Below are positions 63,900 to 64,000 of a stretch of 64,000 nt of DNA, piece after piece (within the stretch, counting starts at the first letter, position 1; each line of letters begins with the position of its first letter). The notes under the pieces are model-generated. The model searched no databases. It had not been told where the DNA came from and was given only the letters and a program-made list of their open reading frames with translations. The translations under genes were made by a program, and so were the position numbers. The DNA is from DASZHJ01 sp963735465. Its GTDB lineage: Bacteria > Pseudomonadota > Alphaproteobacteria > ATCC43930 > CGMCC-115725. The stretch lies in contig CAVTLA010000001.1 of assembly GCA_963735465.1 (NCBI GenBank), positions 3,038,001 through 3,102,000 of the forward strand, read 5' to 3'.

Positions 63900-64000
63900 C
63901 TAGGCGGTTTTGCGCGGCGGCGCGGGCCGCGCCGCGAGGAAGACGCCGAGGGCGATGACGGCGATCGCGGCGGCACCGAGCGGCGATGGAATCTCTCCGA
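63900..64000 (-). CDS. Membrane protein, C-terminal end only (possibly EamA/DMT type)
   Basis: The minus-strand frame ends with TAG at 63900-63902. The last 32 residues include G-E-I-P-S-P-L-G-A and a hydrophobic helix (A-A-I-A-V-I-A-L-G-V-F-L-A-A-R) with a basic tail, as at the end of EamA drug/metabolite exporters. The gene continues beyond the window. Confidence 0.45.
   Translation of the reverse strand, partial: GEIPSPLGAAAIAVIALGVFLAARPAPPRKTA

Overview
The window is a gene-dense, very GC-rich chromosomal segment of a heterotrophic alphaproteobacterium. Lineage pointers are a FixL-type heme PAS kinase, a DUF2336 protein, an ScfR-type regulator divergent from isocitrate lyase, and intergenic palindromes of the kind common in Rhizobiales (Hyphomicrobiales) and Rhodospirillales genomes. 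I cannot name a genus. I see no tRNA, rRNA, CRISPR array, prophage or insertion sequence.

Layout. 1-6.2 kb: the tail of a Rieske oxygenase, a tautomerase/LysR divergent pair, a lone peptide-type binding protein, hisI, an M81 (MlrC-like) metallopeptidase and a PCuAC copper chaperone. 6.2-9.9 kb: a secreted unknown protein and a translationally coupled diguanylate cyclase/DUF2336 pair. 10.1-22.4 kb: a catabolic cluster made of a GntR regulator, a five-part branched-chain-type ABC importer, a PEP mutase/isocitrate lyase superfamily enzyme, hydantoinase/oxoprolinase B and A, an isochorismatase-like hydrolase lacking its usual cysteine, and an FAD oxidoreductase. 22.4-35.4 kb: acyl-CoA and C2 metabolism, with an SDR, isocitrate lyase and its ScfR regulator, enoyl-CoA hydratase, acyl-CoA dehydrogenase, FadB-like and thiolase enzymes under a MerR regulator with two operator-like sites, and an acyl-CoA ligase. 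FadL follows at 35.6 kb. 37-44.6 kb: a universal stress protein, an IlvD/Edd dehydratase and a second branched-chain-type importer with a natural LivM-LivG fusion. 44.6-47.4 kb: an orphan FixL-like oxygen sensor kinase, RidA and BluB. 47.5-58.2 kb: a probable D-amino-acid/diaminopropionate module (D-threonine-aldolase-like enzyme, D-carbamoylase, diaminopropionate ammonia-lyase, Opp/Dpp importer, amidase). 58.2-64 kb: phnN, rpmB with a leader hairpin, small stress genes, two GST-like proteins, an amidase, a HAD hydrolase and the end of a membrane protein.

The main theme is scavenging: three importers sit beside hydrolases, lyases and beta-oxidation genes whose products feed pyruvate, acetyl-CoA and the glyoxylate bypass.

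One data-quality point matters for every reader. Nine conserved genes carry eleven frameshifts, and each one is a net gain of a single base. Both frames on either side keep family motifs, so these look more like insertion-type consensus errors than real gene decay. I list each as one gene spanning the shift. Non-coding gaps hold mostly repeats of four families. The 288-base gap at 54799-55086 shows nothing I can interpret.
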